Shown: one piece after another, positions 24,792 to 35,728 of the stretch | Position numbering within the stretch: position 1 is the first letter of the stretch | How the letters are laid out: the number at the start of each line of letters is the position of its first letter | Assembly (NCBI GenBank): GCA_037039685.1 | Contig: JAWNGF010000001.1 | Location: 6,200,001 to 6,264,000, forward strand | Origin: Ceratobasidium sp. AG-K | Taxonomy: Eukaryota; Basidiomycota; Agaricomycetes; Cantharellales; Ceratobasidiaceae | DNA length: 64,000 nt | Direction: 5' to 3' | The notes under the pieces: generated by a model | What the model saw: only the letters and a program-made list of their open reading frames with translations | Told to the model about the DNA's origin: nothing | The model's database searches: none | Program-made: the position numbers and the translations under genes

Positions 24792-26282
24792 TCATTGTCT
24801 CTGGACTCCGGTCACCGCCCAGGTGCTTCCTGGAGCTGTGCAGTTCCATCTGTTTCAAAGGTGCCATGTCGTTTCTGTCGTCGTAACAAAGCATGTCGAG
24901 ACATAGGTGCCGCTCATCAACTATGGAGGCAGATAGGTGGCCTATTTCTCCTCGCATATACTGAAGCAACGAAATAGCCTTTGCTTGGAACCATAGGAAC
25001 ACAGAAGCGCCGGTTTTCAGTGCAGTATCCAACTCGCGTGCTGACTGTGCCAAGGCCTCACGTTGTTGCCGGCGACGCGTTTTTTTCTTTCGAGACGCGA
25101 CTGGAGTGCCAGCTCACCAGGCGAAAGCCTAGCCAGAACCGCTTTCAACACAGTATCCGTGGCTGTAACCAGCGCTTTTGTTGATCCAACGCCGCTTCCA
25201 TCCGGTGTGGTGTAGCCATTTTTGAACGAATCAGTGCGCCGTTGCTCAACTTGGCTAGGTGATGAATCAATCTCACTGGCGAGTCATGGCGACGCATATT
25301 TCACTAAATGAGGTAGTGCCCTCGCACCAACTTGAGTCGGCCGTCACGACACCAACGAGGTGTTCGTACAGCCCAAAGGAGCCCAAACGCGACCTGTCTA
25401 TCAGCATTTGCCGTTTTCGCCACCCGAGCCCTCGACCGATGCCGGAACAGTCTCCCCGAACACGACTGAAAAAAGGACTTAGTTTCAATTGATGATATCA
25501 TTCTCCTGAGAAGTGAATTAGACTGCCCTTGACACATGCTGACAAGCTCTTCCCTGGATCGCGCATACATGCGCATGTACCAGGTACGTAAGCAGAGAGG
25601 CGAACTTTATCGCAGAGGCAAAATTTCCATCATATACTAAATGATTAGATTGTTGAGATTTCCCCTTTTGACTAGCATCAGAAGTTTGCTGGCTTGGCTC
25701 TTTGGGCGCTAGCAACGGGCATTCGCATTCGGCTCCAGTTGAGGTTCGACGACCAGGAAGCTACGAGTGGTGTAGTTGACAGGCGTGTCGCCGAGTCAAA
25801 CAAGTCCAGCAGGGCTTTGCCGTCGGGAGGGGACAAAGCCGCGGCTAGTCGCACAAGCTGGATCAGTTGGTAATTGGGGTTCCGGGCAGGGATGGGGAGT
25901 GGTGCGGGGTTGACATACAGCTGCGCATGCGAGTGGTGTCTGAAACAAGTGAATTTCAAGGGCTATTGGTTCTCACCAGCACAGCAGGATTGTCGAGGAG
26001 AGAGTAAACTGTAGCGAGCTTTCATTTCCGCATACGTCATGTCCGCACTCTTCGATTCATTGGGATAGAGTCGAATCACGAGGGGCGAACCGGAGTAGGC
26101 GAGACGTCAGTGTCTGCGCCCAGACCGAATCTATATCGAACCAGGCTAGTTTCGGAGATATACATATCCACGCTGAGACACCCGCTCAGAGCGGCTCGAA
26201 CGGTCAATTCTCTTACGCCAGCCCCTGTAGGTACACAATTGCCCCCCTTCTGAAAGGAACAAGTGATCCCGTCGGACATCAA
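24792..26282 (-). pseudogene. Probable decayed or mis-sequenced gene, unknown family
   Basis: Minus-strand protein-like segments follow each other in changing frames. From upstream: LVRYRFGLGADTDVS (about 26110-26150) shifts frame to YSGSPLVIRLYPNESKSADM (about 26040-26095). A spliceable piece follows (LYVNPAPLPIPARNPNYQLI to 25680), with scattered fragments to 25280. Then comes SKNGYTTPDGSGVGSTKALV, continuing to LSPGELALQSRLERKK (about 25085), followed after an A7 run by a second frame (REALAQSARELDTALKTGAS) that ends at 24792-24794. One extra A in the run would fuse the last two. At least two frame breaks without splice signals suggest a pseudogene or sequence errors; alternatively unrecognised introns exist. 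No domain was identified. Confidence 0.35.
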
Positions 26283-26674
26283 ACGGGATGGTTACGTTTG
26301 CATAAACACGGACAACAACGCAAAGCTATCCGAGTCGCGATGTACATAAGAACGAGGGAGATCCCCCTCTCTACGCGCAAGATTCGACTCGCAATATTAT
26401 TGCTTCTCGATCGCACAAGGTGTGGATACTGTAATTTCTGAAAAAGGATATCACATCCGGGCGGTCTGGAATTAGCACACAGGGTTCTCGGAGTAGCCGG
26501 AACCAACAGACGGCGACGACGACCACCCCACCTGGGCTCCTCCTCCTGCTCATTCTTCGACAGCAGCCTTTTCTCTGTATACTTGTTCGGTTTGTTTCTG
26601 ATTTATTTTGTTCGAATCCGGCGCACTTTATTTGTTCATCGCCCACACCCCTTTCCGCAACACATAGACCTACG

Positions 26675-28657
26675 ATGAAGTCTCTGCGACGCTCGCTGAA
26701 CAAGGAAGTCGTTATCTCGACGCCTGTGCAGCTCCCTGCCCTCGGCAAGCCTGTCTCTGCCACTGCTCCACCCCAAAAGGTCATCCGCGCCCGCCAGCCA
26801 TACCGCTCCAACGGCCCCCAGGAACTCTCATTTAGCAAGGGCGACTTTTTCTACGTCGTCAAGGACGTCGGCGAGTGGTATGAAGCCCACAACACCATCA
26901 CCGGATCTCGCGGTCTCGTGCCCCGCTCCCATTTCGAGGAGTTTTCAAACACGGCGGGCGGTCAAGCGTGAGCCATTTAAGACTAATTAATGGGTCAAGT
27001 GTTGACATCTATGAACGATAGCTCACGCCTGTCAGCTCCGGGCATCCCCAGCGCGCCCATGGCAGGCCCAATGTCACCACCCCTCCCCACTGCTCATCTC
27101 GGCGCTCAACCAGTGCCTCGTGCTCAGCCCAAACCTCCACGTCTGCAAACATTTTACGCAATTGTGCAATACGATTTTACCGCCGAGCGCCCAGACGAAC
27201 TTGATGCACGGGCGGGAGAACCCCTGACGGTTGTCGCCCAGTCGAACCGCGAATGGTTTGTGGCCAAGCCAATCGGACGGCTCGGTGGCGCTGGCCTTAT
27301 TCCTGCTGCGTTTGTCGAGATTCGCGATCCGGCAACGGGCAAGCCGATTCCGGATGTCGAAAAACTCATCGAGCGCGGGGACCTTCCTCGAGTTGAAGAG
27401 TGGAAACGCAGGACCAGCGAATACAAGGCGAGCAGTATTCCCCTTGGAGTATTGGACGACCCTGTGCCTCCTATGCCCAACCGGGGAACCATCTCGGACC
27501 AGTCCACGCCACCTGCACTTGACCCTTCAAGTGGAGCATCGTCGACCGAAGACCTACGACGCGAATCCCAAGACAACAACAATTTCCTCCCACCGGGCCA
27601 AGTCGTGTCGGCTTCGGTGCCTTCGTTCCATTTCGAGAACAAGGAATACTGGTTTAGGATCAATGCTCGTTTTGCACCCTACCCCCCACACGACCGAGCA
27701 CCCTATCCTCCCCCTCGCGACCTTGTCTTGTATCGCGTGTATGACGACTTTTACGAGTTCCAAATCGCCCTGCTCGACGCACTTCCTGTCGAGGCTGGCC
27801 GGCAGACGCCCAACGGATCTCCAATTCCCGCTCCGGAACTCAACCAGCCTCCGCCAGATCGGTTGTTGCCATATATGCCGGGCCCGCTAAATTATGTCGA
27901 TGATTCGATTACGACGATCCGATGCAAAGAACTTGACGAGTATGTTTCGAATCTGTGCGACTTGGCCTCGCGCGGTGGAGAACATGTTCTGGGACACTGG
28001 CTCGTACGCAAGTTCTTTTCACCGCGGCCTGGCGACATTATGGACGAGATGCCAATCGAGCCTGCCCAGCCTGGAAGCGATGATCAGACGGAGACTCAGA
28101 TGGGAGACATGGCAGACCAATTTTCACACCTGGACGTCCAGTCCCACTCGCGCACCCACTCTCGTTCTCACTCTCGTACCCACTCGCGTACCCACTCGCG
28201 CGCGCAGAGCCACAGCCAGCAGAGCCATAGTCGAAGCCAAAGCCAAGCCGGGCGGTATTCGGAATATGAAGCAAACGGACAGTTGATGTCTCCTCCACTA
28301 CCGACTGCATCGTCGGGAGGTACGAGTGGTGGGGGAGCCAACGGGGGTGCAAACCCATCGTTTATAAAGGTCAAGATTTTTAGTCGGTCGACGGATGACT
28401 TGATTGCAATCCGTGTGCCACCAAATGTCACGCATCGGCAACTGATCACTAAGGTGGGTTTTTGCGATTTGCAGAGGTCACAAGGTGGCTGACGTGAGTT
28501 ACAGGTCCGAGAACGATTGGATCGGGATGTCGCCAAGCTGCAGTATCGGGATAGCTTGCGCGGACGCGGCGAGGAAGGGTTTATTGAACTCGCTGGGGAC
28601 GAAGCGTTGCGGGAATGGATACGCTCTTCGGACAAACTTGTCTTGTTTGCTGATTAG
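26675..28657 (+). CDS. BEM1: Bem1/Scd2-type polarity scaffold (SH3-SH3-PX-PB1)
   Basis: Adaptor that links Cdc42, its exchange factor and PAK kinases at growth sites. Exons 26675-26967, 27022-28453 and 28505-28657. Domains in order: SH3-1 (VIRARQPYRSNGPQELSFSK to GLVPRSHFEEF, residues about 38-90), SH3-2 (FYAIVQYDFTAERPDELDAR to GLIPAAFVEI), PX domain (YWFRINARF to LVLYRVYDDFYEFQIALLDA, with RVYDDFYEF the typical phosphoinositide-site element), and a C-terminal PB1 domain (FIKVKIFSRSTDDLIAIRVP to WIRSSDKLVLFAD) that pairs with Cdc24 PB1 in yeast. A Ser/His/Arg repeat (about 28140-28250) separates PX from PB1. The domain order matches Bem1 exactly; the PB1 domain is only complete after splicing. 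Confidence 0.95.
28140..28250 (+). repeat. Ser-His/Arg-Ser coding repeat in Bem1
   Basis: Short imperfect repeats of about 12 nt (units such as CACTCGCGTACC) encode SHSRTHSRSHSRTHSRTHSR and then Gln/Ser variants. This low-complexity linker lies between the PX and PB1 domains and may vary in length between strains. Confidence 0.7.
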
Positions 28658-29232
28658 TTTGTCTATTGGTTAGGAGGGGCTGACTACGGGGTAGCTGGGG
28701 TTTATGTTATACGCCTCGCGTGTGCAGGCCATCTTATTTTCTTTTTGTATGCATTTTGGAGGTAATTTTTGAACTCTTCGTGTGTTGTTATTTTGGATTT
28801 TGAGTGTAATGTGAATGTGTTGGATAAGCTTTGCGCGTGGACAAGTGTGCCACGTGCCATTTACGTCATACGACCTGAGCGCATATAGCGACCAAAGGCA
28901 AGAGCAGCAACAGCGCTAGCGAGTTGAACAGTTTTGGGTCTGATGCCATGGAGTATGACGAATGTTGGGGCATGGCCGCCGCCTAACGTCATCAAGCTCC
29001 AATCACAGCCAGCGAGTCTTGCGTCAGCGTCTGGAGTGGAGAGAAGGAACTAGACAGCGTGTACGTGTATTAGTGAAGCCTACCAGTCCATGCACGATAC
29101 GTACAAACCAGAAGTTTTAGCACAAGTGCGGATACTAAGAATACAGTGTGTGCGAACACAAGAAAACAGTTGAAAAAACTAACAGCCGATGGATAGGGCA
29201 CGGGGGAGGGGAGAACAGGGTAAGAGGCCAGC
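28658..29232. other. Convergent intergenic region between Bem1 and bZIP genes
   Basis: 575 bp, the 3' flanks of two converging genes. Contains T-rich tracts after the Bem1 stop and CACGTGCC at about 28850. No gene is supported. Confidence 0.4.
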
Positions 29233-29927
29233 TCACTGGGAAGCATCGACGCACGTCTTGCTGAGCTCTTCGCACTCGAGTACGAGCGACCTGATGGGGG
29301 CCGCTGCATCCTCGGAGGCTGCGAGCAAATCCCTGAAACGAGCGTCACAGTGGATCGGGATGGGGTCGTCGCAACTCCTGACTGCGCGAGCGTAAACTTC
29401 GCTGAGCGCCTGCAGCCTGCCTCGAGCCGTTGCAGTCGGGATCCGAGGTTCGCCCGGGGCAGGGAGAGGAGGGACACGTCCGAGTGGGCGTGAGACGGGG
29501 GTAGGCGGGCTATAGCCATTGGTCGTGTACGCACGTGGGGGCTGAGGGCCAGACGTACCCGCTGGTGCGGTGGGAGACTGGGCGAGCGAGGTGGCTAGGT
29601 GTCTCAGCGAGTCTAGCTCCTGCCGCGAGTCTTCAAGCTGTTGGCGCGCAATGTGCAACGACCGCTCGAGGTTTGCGATATAGTCTGCGCATACAGCCCT
29701 CGTTAACAACGGTCAGCGATCCATGGGGGACGAGAGAGCTTACCTTTGCGCCGTTCGCGGTGTCTTCGGGCGGCAAGCTTGTTTCGTTCTAGAAAATCAC
29801 GTCGGGCATCTTCGTCTTCGCGACGACCGTTCTGAGTGGTCAGAGCGGTAGTGCTCTGGGTCGGGCTAGACGAGTCGTCGGTACGACGGCGGCGTGCGGG
29901 CGAGGGTGAATCGGTGCTGGAGTTCAT
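29233..29927 (-). CDS. bZIP transcription factor, ATF/CREB-like
   Basis: Small nuclear regulator. Exon 1 (29927-29744) encodes a Ser/Thr-rich N terminus and the basic region RRDFLERNKLAARRHRERRK; the 59-bp intron (29743-29685) falls at the basic region/zipper border. Exon 2 gives DYIANLERSLHIARQQLEDS followed by RQELDSLRHLATSLAQ, the zipper. The N-x-x-A-A-R-R-H-R-x-R-R pattern is the fungal ATF/CREB (Atf1-like) type. A Pro-rich linker and a helical C-terminal segment (GRLQALSEVYARAVRSCDD) end at TGA 29233-29235. At about 211 residues it lacks the long N-terminal stress-kinase-responsive region of Atf1. The first in-frame ATG (MNSSTDSPSPARRRR) was chosen as start. Confidence 0.85.
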
Positions 29928-30891
29928 GTCATGCAACGTTCGTAATCTGAGCACCTGCAGATTATGAGGAGCCTAGATCGGCTCTCGAAAACTCCCTCAT
30001 TCTGTTTAATATTGTTTTCCACTCCTCAAACGTCATTTCCGGCGCAGTGAGGTCATCACACGTGACTTTCAGCTGCGAACAAATCCCGACTCTTCTAATG
30101 AGTTGATATGCTCCGAATAAGATGGCTAGGTCGTTTATATAGCAACTGTAGCAAGTGAATGGATTGAGAAAAACCCGGCCCTTATCTTGAGTGCCGGCTG
30201 AATTCGAGTTTTGGTTTGGGCCGGATGCGGGCAGGTGCTCACTGGTATCATTACAACTCGCGTCCGATCAAACAACACATGATGTATGCGGGCTCCTAGA
30301 ACAACGATGTTCTTGTTAACCTCGTCATCCTACTTCTTGGCAGCCTCTAATCCTGCTCATCTAAGCCGTGTCGGCATACTAGCTGCAGACAGTGTGATGT
30401 CACTCAACCCCATTCCTTCTAGACTATGAGCGATTGTTCACCGAATGACGCACACAGTGTCGACCCCGCCACTCATTGCGTGTGATGCGAGTATACATAA
30501 CGGGTTAGTTGCCATCAGAGTCGGTCAGATGGGGCGGGACTGACTGATATTGTCCCGGAAAGAGTCTCAAACAGATTCTTGAATACCTGACTGGATGCAC
30601 TGGGTCCACCAGTGCTGAACATGGAATACAGACACTGAATAATGAAGCCCAGAGTTCGAAGTACTAGAGCTAATTGGGTATGTTTGAATAAGTTTTGGAG
30701 CATGGATTGTAGGGCCGAAGCTTCAGTTGCGTCACAGGTGATTTCAGACCGCCATTTAATGTTGCTTCGAAGCATCGGGATCGGGATCAACGCGCTGAAA
30801 CTTAAACCACTCGGGGGCACAACGAAATGAAACATCTAGTAGTATTCAACTGCCTGGCCATGCATACAACCTGGGTGTATCTATATATATT
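29928..30891. other. Intergenic region with one small open frame of doubtful status
   Basis: About 960 bp. The minus-strand frame 30835-30515 (106 codons, from ATG) begins 57 bp past the stop codon of the GH16 gene on the same strand. It has some helical, hydrophobic content (LVLRTLGFIIQCLYSMFS) but no recognised motif, and lies where the GH16 3' UTR is expected. I do not call it as a gene. Confidence 0.35.
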
Positions 30892-32058
30892 TTACTGGTA
30901 GACGCGGAGCGCGGCAATATCCCAGTATGCGTTCTTGAACGCGGTAGGGTTCGAGTTGACGTAGTCTATACCAGACGTCAGCCCAAACATTCACGTTATA
31001 ATATAAGCAAAAGACTTACTAACGCAGGTGCTGGGGCATCCGGATCCACCGTAGACATCAGCGTTACCAGCCCAGTCACCACAGAAGGTCAAGTTGATGA
31101 TGATGTTCTCTGGGCCAAACTTGGACGCAATGTTGCAGCTGTTGTTAACAAAGTTGGCAAAAGGCGTTCCCCAGGTGTTGGTATCGATGGAACCCGAGCC
31201 GTTCTTGACTTGGGCGGGGACAGTAGCCGAGTTGCGAGGCCAGAACCAGACCTTGATGTAGGTCGAGGTGCGCTCCATGGCGTACCACCCACCGCCGTTG
31301 GAGTTAAAGGAGGGGCCGTAAGAGTTGGCAAGTGGGTTCCTGACGCCGCAACCCGCGTTGCCGTTGACTTGCCAGTTGCAGTCGGTGTTGGTGGTCGTGC
31401 TAAGTACTGACGTCAGTTTGGCGTAGTCAGTTGGATGAGATATACTTACCCAGTTTGGTCACGGGTGAAAGGCATGGTACACCCAGAGGTGGTATGCAAG
31501 GTAGCAGCATTGGGGCCCTGGTCGTTGACACCCTCGATGATGTCAATCTCGCCAGCAGTAGGCCAGGCTACGGTCGCGCTGGTGGTCCTGTAAAGCACGA
31601 TTAGGCGACTGCATATATGCTGAAAACTATCTGCACCAACCAATAAGCAGGCCAGGTGCCGCAACCCTGAGGCATATGGCGAACGTCCATAATCTCGACG
31701 TGCGTACTCCACTGTTTCTTGCTCTGGATCCGTACAGAGTTTCGACCGGCACCGGAGGCACTTAGCGTGGTAGTGGAGTCTGCACGTAAAATAAGGCTGT
31801 TCCCCGAAGCATAAGTCAAGTTCAGGCGCTGGGCGGTAGCTTGATCGACATAGCTTTACAAGATAAATTATAAGTGGGGACCAAGAGCAGTATGCGTATG
31901 AATGCTTACTTGACACGCCCGTGAGTTGGGTCAGCAATGGCTTGATGGTCAAATCCGCTCAAGAATGATGATCCAATAAAGGTGTCGGTGACAGTATAGG
32001 TTGCTGCGCTCGCCATAGAGGCAGCAACAGCAAGGGTAGCCAAGGAAAATGCAAACAT
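30892..32058 (-). CDS. Secreted GH16 endo-beta-1,3(4)-glucanase-like enzyme, copy 1
   Basis: Extracellular or wall-associated beta-glucanase/transglycosylase of glycoside hydrolase family 16. Signal peptide MFAFSLATLAVAASMASA, then TYTVTDTFIGSSFLSGFDHQ. The catalytic core is GEIDIIEGVNDQ, the E-x-D-x-x-E signature carrying nucleophile and acid/base. Also present: HMPQGCGTWPAYW, NGGGWYAMERTSTYIKVWFW, NLTFCGDWAGN and the C-terminal DYVNSNPTAFKNAYWDIAAL ending RVYQ. Start 32058; stop 30892-30894; four short introns. Cysteines in GCGTWP, SGCTM, CNW, GCG, CNIAS, FCG and GCPSTC suggest several disulfides. It is a close paralogue of the gene at 33787-34950; their upstream regions are also related. 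Confidence 0.92.
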
Positions 32059-32753
32059 TTTGGGTTGAAGATTTGGGGGGGGGGGAGGTGCTGTCAAGTT
32101 GATGACTATTGGTAGCCCAGGTCACTAAGCTTTTGTACTAGGACATAGCGTAGCTGGGCGCTATGTCGGGCATAAAACTTGTGAACGAAGCTATCGGGAG
32201 GTTAGGAAGCGGTCGTTTAGGTGGCAAAAGCTGTTGAGATAGGGGGGGATCTTTTTCTGATGCGACCCGCATATGCGCTGTCACTGGGACATTTCAATCC
32301 ATAAAACCGAAAACAGAATTGGCGAAGACATCGAGACTTTTGTCGGGGACGAGTGCCACCGGAGGATTCAAGTAACTGTTGGTATGGTATACAGGAAGCT
32401 CGGTCATGTGGGGTAGCTCCTATAATTCAGAAGTCTATGAATTGTATCTAAGCCATCAAAGGGGTGTTTCTACACACAAGTATTCAAGCGCTGTGTTCTG
32501 AATCGAGATAAATGAGGATAGAAGATCGGCAGACCGCATGTGGCGACGAGCGTAAGAATAAGCGAATGCTGGCGACACATGCGCCCCGTGATGCCCGAAG
32601 CGTACCCACGTGTCACTCATTCTACCGCACAGAATCCGCAGTGTGTTTGTGCACCCGTTGCGAACTCGACACAACGCCAAGTCCGCACATGTCGGACCGG
32701 ATGGGATACTCAGGGCTTCAAGCGTCTGCGATGTGAAAAAGAGGAGGCATACA
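32059..32753. other. Upstream region of GH16 copy 1, duplicated with the gene
   Basis: Segments here (about 32160-32700) are recognisably similar to 34990-35600 upstream of copy 2. Examples are CGCCCCGTGATGCCCGAAG at about 32582-32600 and again at about 35472-35490, GAGATAAATGAG at about 32507 and 35400, and GATGCGAC at about 32260 and 35150. The duplication unit therefore included promoter DNA. Runs of G/C (GGGGGGGGG near 32080) occur in the leader. Confidence 0.6.
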
Positions 32754-32995
32754 GTACTCGGGGTTACAAAGAGTAATGGAAAAGGATAAATGCACGCCTC
32801 CCGCCGTGTATGCCCCCCGGAGGCCATAGCTGCGATAATAAAAGTTGAATATAAAGCAAGATCAGTTACATTCGTGGCACTTAGAGAGCGATTGCAGCTA
32901 CGGAGATCATGCGAGGTGGGGAGAGCAAAATTGTGCATGTCTCAAGTTAATAAATACATGGTATTTTGGCCAGTGTAATAATAGAAATGATAGCC
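32754..32995 (+). repeat. Left arm of long inverted repeat
   Basis: From GTACTCGG at 32754 the sequence matches the reverse complement of 33438-33221 over about 218 bp with roughly 14 differences (about 93% by eye), then more weakly to about 32995. The spacer of about 200 bp is unrelated. Open frames in the arms are by-products of the repeat. Confidence 0.85.
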
Positions 32996-33197
32996 ACGGA
33001 GTTTTAGAGTAACTTTCATTATTGCGTTATAAGTTGAAGCGGCCTGGTTGTCTACATACAGTTGTTTCAAGCTTGAGGGTTTCCCAGTAATCCCATATGA
33101 AATGGCTAAAACACAGCGTGTTGTGTTGACCACAACTCGCTACCTAAGCCACTTCGGCCTTCGCTTCAATAAGTACATCTGATGAGAAGGTCACCCA

Positions 33198-33438
33198 CTA
33201 CAATTTCTATTACCACTGCTTGCCAAAATTACGTGTATTTATTGACTTGAGACATGCGCCATTTTGCTCTCCCCACCTCTGCATGATCTCTGTAGCTGCA
33301 ATCGCTCTCTAAGTGCCACGAATGTAACTGATCTTGCTTTATATTCAACTTTTATTATCGCGGCTATGGCCTCCGGGAGGCATACACGGCGGGAGGCGTG
33401 CATTTATCCTTTTCCATTACTTTTTGTAACCCGAGTAC
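33198..33438 (-). repeat. Right arm of long inverted repeat
   Basis: Reverse complement of 32754-32995. The two arms face each other between the duplicated GH16 genes, so a transcript through this locus would fold into a hairpin of over 200 bp. No clear target-site duplication was seen directly outside the arms. Confidence 0.85.
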
Positions 33439-33786
33439 GCGCAAGGTGGTAAATTCAAAAAGAAAAGTGGAAACGTCGCGTGGTGAGGGTACTAAATCGT
33501 TTCCAATTTAGGCATTCCTCAAAAGTCCTCTATGGTTGACCATCGAGAGCTAACAAGCGAGTCCAGAATGGTGATTTTCTTAAAATTTTAAGCTATGTCC
33601 TATGCTCAAGAGTTCCTTTACGTCATTTGTGATCCTACATAGCCTTTAACTTGTCTTATGATCCTTCATGATCCTGGAACTGAGATCTCTGCGCTGAGAC
33701 CTGACCCGCTCAAGGCAAAATATTGAAATGTAACCTAGTAATATTAAAATGCCTAGCCGTACATGTAACCAACTCTAGTATATCGT

Positions 33787-34950
33787 TTACTGGTAGACAC
33801 GGAGCGCAGCGATATCCCAGTAGGCGTTCTTGAACGCAGCGGGGTTCGAGTTGACATAGTCTATATTTAAAATTAGTTTTATGGTTCATCCAAATTCACA
33901 GGCAAAAGACTCACCAACGCAAGTGCTGGGGCATCCGGATCCGCCGTAGACATCGGCGTTACCAGCCCAGTCACCGCAGAAGGTCAAGTTGATGATGATG
34001 TTCTCTGGGCCAAACTTGGACGCAATGTTGCAGCTGTTGTTGACGAACGCGGCGAAAGGCGTTCCCCAGGTGCTGGTATCGATGGAACCGGAGCCCTGCT
34101 TGACCTGAAGGGGAACGGTAGCCGAGTTGCGAGGCCAGAACCAGACCTTGATGTAGGTCGAAGTGCGTTCCATGGCGTACCACCCACCACCATTGGCATT
34201 GAACGAAGGACCATAGGAGTTGGCGAGCGGGTTCTTGACACCACAACCTGCGTTACCGTTGACTTGCCAGTTGCAGTCAGTGTTGGTGGTTGTTCTGCGT
34301 GAGATCATTAGTTGATGTGACTAGTACAGACCGAGCGGTACTTACCCAGTCTGGTCGCGGACGTAAGGCTGTGTGCAGCCGGCAGTGGTGTGAAGGGTAG
34401 CGGCGTTGGGGCCTTGGTCGTTGACGCCCTCGATGATGTCAATCTCACCAGCCGAGGGCCAGCCCACAACATCGGTGGTCCTGTGGATGCCTATTAGATC
34501 TGCGCATATAGTCTGAAATCAGGTTGACTAACCAGTAAGCTGGCCAGGACCCACAGCCCTGGGGCATGTGGCGAACGTCCATGATCTCGACGTGCGTGCT
34601 CCATTTTTTCTTGCTCTGGATACGTACAGAGTTTCGGCCAGCATCCCAGGAATTGAGGGTGGTCGTGTAGTCTGCACGCAGGATAAGGCTGTTACCCGAA
34701 GCATAGGTTAAGTTCAGGCGCTGAGCGGTAGACTGGTCAACGTAGCTAGCGCATGACTTATGTTAACGGACGAGTAGGACATAAATGCGTATAGTACTCA
34801 CTTGACACGTCCGTGGGTCGGGTCAGCGATGGCCTGATGATCAAACCCACTCAAGAACGAAGATCCGATAAAGGTATCGGTAACAGAGTAAGTCGCAGCG
34901 CTCGCCATAGAGGCAGCAGCAGCCAGGGTAGCAAAGGAGAGCGCAAACAT
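33787..34950 (-). CDS. Secreted GH16 endo-beta-1,3(4)-glucanase-like enzyme, copy 2
   Basis: Close paralogue of 30892-32058, same strand. Signal peptide MFALSFATLAAAASMASA; catalytic GEIDIIEGVNDQ conserved; stop 33787-33789 after ALRVYQ. Introns fall at the same codons as in copy 1 but differ in sequence. Differences from copy 1 are few and spread, for example TLNSWDAGRNSV for TLSASGAGRNSV, TTDVVGWPSAGEI for TSATVAWPTAGEI, and GCTQPYVRDQTG for GCTMPFTRDQTG. All cysteines and the E-x-D-x-x-E core are kept, so both copies look functional. The start codon is divergent from the FHA-forkhead gene 778 bp away. Confidence 0.92.
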
Positions 34951-35728
34951 TTTGAGGAAGAAGCTGAGGAGATGATGTGTGCTTGTTCGATGGCTCTGTA
35001 CGGTCTTAGGTACTGTGCTTTTGTACGAAAACGGGTGCAAGGAGAATGCCATTTCGGTCATGCCGCCAATAAGCGAGCTCGTCGGGTTGTCGGGAAGCTG
35101 TCGTTTAGGTAGGAAGAACTCTCAGGTTGCTTGGAGGGGGATCTTGTTCTGATGCGACGCGCATACGGCCTGCTCTGGACTGTTTCGATCAACAAAATGA
35201 CGATTTCACTTGGCAAATGCGGCGAGAAGGCCATGGAGAACGAGTATTACCGGATAATTCATGTTCTTAGTCGTATCACGAGATAAAGTCCAACAGTCAT
35301 GTGAGATGCTCTACCCAGTTGGAAGTCTATGCATTACCGTTTCCAGGCTGGCCAGATAACACTAGAATTGTGAGTTTTCAAGCCTGTTGTTCCGAAATGA
35401 GATAAATGAGAATGGAAGGTTGCGACCACGTGTAACGGCGAGCGCATGAACAGGCGAGCGCTGGCGATGCACGCGCCCCGTGATGCCCGAAGAACGCCAT
35501 GCCCACCGAGTTCTACCGTGTAGGTTCCGCAAACTATTTGTCCAGTGGTTCCAAACGCGGCATCAAGTCAGCATATGTGGTATTGGGCCGAATGGAACTT
35601 GCGACATTTAGAGCCCGCTGGTCGGGAGAGCAAGGCGAAACAAGCAATTGGCACGTGATGTGGGCGCTTGCTCGTCATTTGCAATCAACGTTGCTCACCA
35701 GCTTCTCGCAATCGACCACCGAGAGCCG
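34951..35728. promoter_or_regulatory. Divergent promoter region of GH16 copy 2 and the FHA-forkhead gene
   Basis: 778 bp between two start codons pointing apart. The GH16-proximal half is the duplicated upstream segment. It contains CACGTGTAACG at about 35428 and GCACGTGATG at about 35651. No TATA box stands out. Confidence 0.45.

Noticed and set aside
26608..26620. GTTCGAATCC, resembling a tRNA T-loop/B box
   Set aside because: No A box or acceptor-stem pairing at tRNA distance; it lies in the T-rich leader of the Bem1 gene.
30515..30835. 106-codon minus-strand frame after GH16 copy 1
   Set aside because: No motif; lies where the GH16 3' UTR is expected, and 106 codons is within chance at this base composition.
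32790..33452. Open frames 32790-32978 and 33264-33452 (+) as genes
   Set aside because: They lie within the two arms of the inverted repeat and encode nothing recognisable; they are by-products of the repeat.
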